Assembly: GCA_902795785.1 (NCBI GenBank)
Contig: CADBMK010000099.1
Span: forward strand, 1 to 14,561
Source of the DNA: an uncultured Bacteroidia bacterium
GTDB taxonomy: Bacteria > Bacteroidota > Bacteroidia > Bacteroidales > UBA932
DNA length: 14,561 nt
Direction: 5' to 3'
Shown: positions 13,636-14,561 of the stretch, one piece after another
Layout of the letters: the number at the start of each line of letters is the position of its first letter
Position numbering within the stretch: the stretch's first letter is position 1
Program-made: the position numbers and the translations under genes
Notes under the pieces: generated by a model
Databases searched by the model: none
Told to the model about the DNA's origin: nothing
Seen by the model: the letters and a program-made list of their open reading frames with translations, nothing else

Positions 13636-14561
13636 ATGATTCAGGTTTACTGCAAGAATACAAATACTACAAAGTCTTTCCAGGAGGGTTTGACTTTGCT
13701 TGAAATTCTTCCTGCTTTTGAGTTTGACCAGCCGTATCTCATTACTTCGGCGAAGGTTAACAATGTGCCTCAGGGCCTCAAATTCAGGGTTTACAGGAAC
13801 AGGGACGTGGAGTTCCTCGATCTGAGGGATATGAGCTGCCGGAGGGTTTACCACCGTTCGCTCAGCTTCCTTCTTTGCAAGGCTGCCTCCGATGTGTTCC
13901 CGGGATGTAAGGTCTATATCGAGCATCCGATCGCATCCGGTTATTTCTGCCGCCTGGTGAAGGCCGACGGAACGCGTGCCACGAAGAAGGACATCGCCGC
14001 CGTCCGTGAGCGTATGCAGGAAATAATCTCCAAGGACATGCCTTTCCATCGCAGCGAGGTTCAGGTCGATGAAGCAATCAGAATCTTCAGGGAAAGGGGA
14101 TATGAGGACAAGGTCAAGCTCATTGAAACCAGCGGCCAGGTCTATATGGACTATTATACCCTGGGAGAGACGCCTGACTATTATTATGGCAGGCTGGTGC
14201 CGTCTGCCGGTTATCTCAAGGTGTGGGGGCTGAAGGCTTACCATAACGGAATGCTCCTGTCTGTTCCTGACGAGCAGTTCCCGGAGAAGATTGCCGCCTT
14301 CCGTGACCAGCCTAAGACGTTCAAGATGTTCACGGAGAACTCCCGTTGGAACGATATCATGGCTCTCAGTACGGTAGGAGACGTCAATCACGCCTGTATT
14401 TCCGGAAGGGCGAGCGAACTTATCCAGGTGGCCGAGGCTCTCCAGGAGAAAAAGATCGTCCAGATTGCCGAGGAGATAGACAGGCGTTATCACAGCGCCA
14501 AGCCTTTGAGGATCGTTCTTATTACCGGTCCAAGTTCAAGCGGAAAGACAACCTTCGCCAA
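13636..14561 (+). CDS. TGS-domain nucleoside kinase (uridine kinase-like), 5' part (3' end outside window)
   Basis: The frame runs open from ATG 13636 to the window edge, giving 308 codons. The order matches a Bacteroidetes/Clostridia kinase of about 550 residues. A TGS domain (about 1-60, starting MIQVYCKNTNTTKSFQEG) is followed by a threonyl-tRNA-synthetase-like second additional domain (YHRSLSFLLCKAASDVFPG, then YIEHPIASGYFCRL). A linker follows, and then the start of the PRK/uridine-kinase domain with Walker A GPSSSGKT (298-305). The kinase domain would phosphorylate a nucleoside, probably uridine or cytidine, but the substrate part lies outside the window. The start is supported because MIxVYCKNT is the usual family beginning. 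It is divergent from punA, in keeping with nucleoside salvage. The long opposite-strand frame here is a shadow. Confidence 0.88.
   Translation, partial: MIQVYCKNTNTTKSFQEGLTLLEILPAFEFDQPYLITSAKVNNVPQGLKFRVYRNRDVEFLDLRDMSCRRVYHRSLSFLLCKAASDVFPGCKVYIEHPIASGYFCRLVKADGTRATKKDIAAVRERMQEIISKDMPFHRSEVQVDEAIRIFRERGYEDKVKLIETSGQVYMDYYTLGETPDYYYGRLVPSAGYLKVWGLKAYHNGMLLSVPDEQFPEKIAAFRDQPKTFKMFTENSRWNDIMALSTVGDVNHACISGRASELIQVAEALQEKKIVQIAEEIDRRYHSAKPLRIVLITGPSSSGKTTFA

Noticed and set aside
13585..14493. 302-codon open frame on the minus strand
   Set aside because: It lies opposite the TGS nucleoside kinase, whose plus-strand frame is open, matches a known domain order and has a firm start. The minus-strand product matches nothing I know.
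1..14561. CRISPR arrays, insertion sequences, prophage, tRNA or defence-island genes
   Set aside because: I found no direct-repeat arrays, transposase or integrase motifs, or tRNA-like cloverleafs. All long frames are accounted for by conserved housekeeping families.

Overview
The window is a compact, chromosomal, mostly housekeeping stretch from a member of the Bacteroidota, probably order Bacteroidales. The evidence is a GSCFA-domain protein, a TonB-dependent receptor followed by a PnuC-type transporter, the Bacteroidetes form of DsbD, an RNase Y and a TGS-type nucleoside kinase. Starts have A-rich leaders or no leader and lack Shine-Dalgarno sites, and TAnnTTTG (-7 type) promoter boxes lie in front of nearly every transcription unit. 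I see no phage, insertion sequence, CRISPR array, toxin system or tRNA, and no stretch whose composition suggests recent transfer.

Layout. (1) 1-978, +: 3' part of ffh (SRP GTPase). (2) 950-1849, -: GSCFA protein, convergent with ffh and overlapping it by 29 bp. (3) 1869-4822, +: a promoter, a TPP riboswitch with a terminator hairpin that contains the start codon, a TonB-dependent receptor and a PnuC-family transporter. Together these form a thiamine-uptake unit. A lipoprotein 5'-nucleotidase (4867-6609) follows 44 bp later with its own possible promoter. (4) 6587-10706, -: reading 5' to 3', a small coiled-coil protein, zapA, a structured ~180-nt RNA ending in a terminator (6S RNA candidate), rny (RNase Y) and dsbD. 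(5) 10791-12743, +: glutamine-dependent NAD synthetase. (6) 12740-13570, -: purine nucleoside phosphorylase, whose stop codon interlocks with that of nadE. (7) 13636-14561, +: 5' part of a TGS/SAD/P-loop nucleoside kinase, divergent from punA.

How the parts fit. TPP sensed by the leader RNA should shut down the outer-membrane receptor and the inner-membrane transporter. The neighbouring surface or periplasmic phosphatase could strip phosphates from thiamine esters or nucleotides before uptake. punA and the nucleoside kinase are a divergent nucleoside-salvage pair. The coiled-coil/zapA pair belongs to Z-ring assembly and is followed by a possible global RNA regulator and the membrane RNase.

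The most interesting structure is regulatory rather than a new protein system. The riboswitch has a visible antiterminator/terminator exchange over the ATG. Two terminator-like hairpins lie inside the 3' coding ends of the opposing genes. Three genes have promoter boxes so close to well-supported start codons that their mRNAs should be essentially leaderless. An uncharacterised hairpin sits between the 6S candidate and rny.
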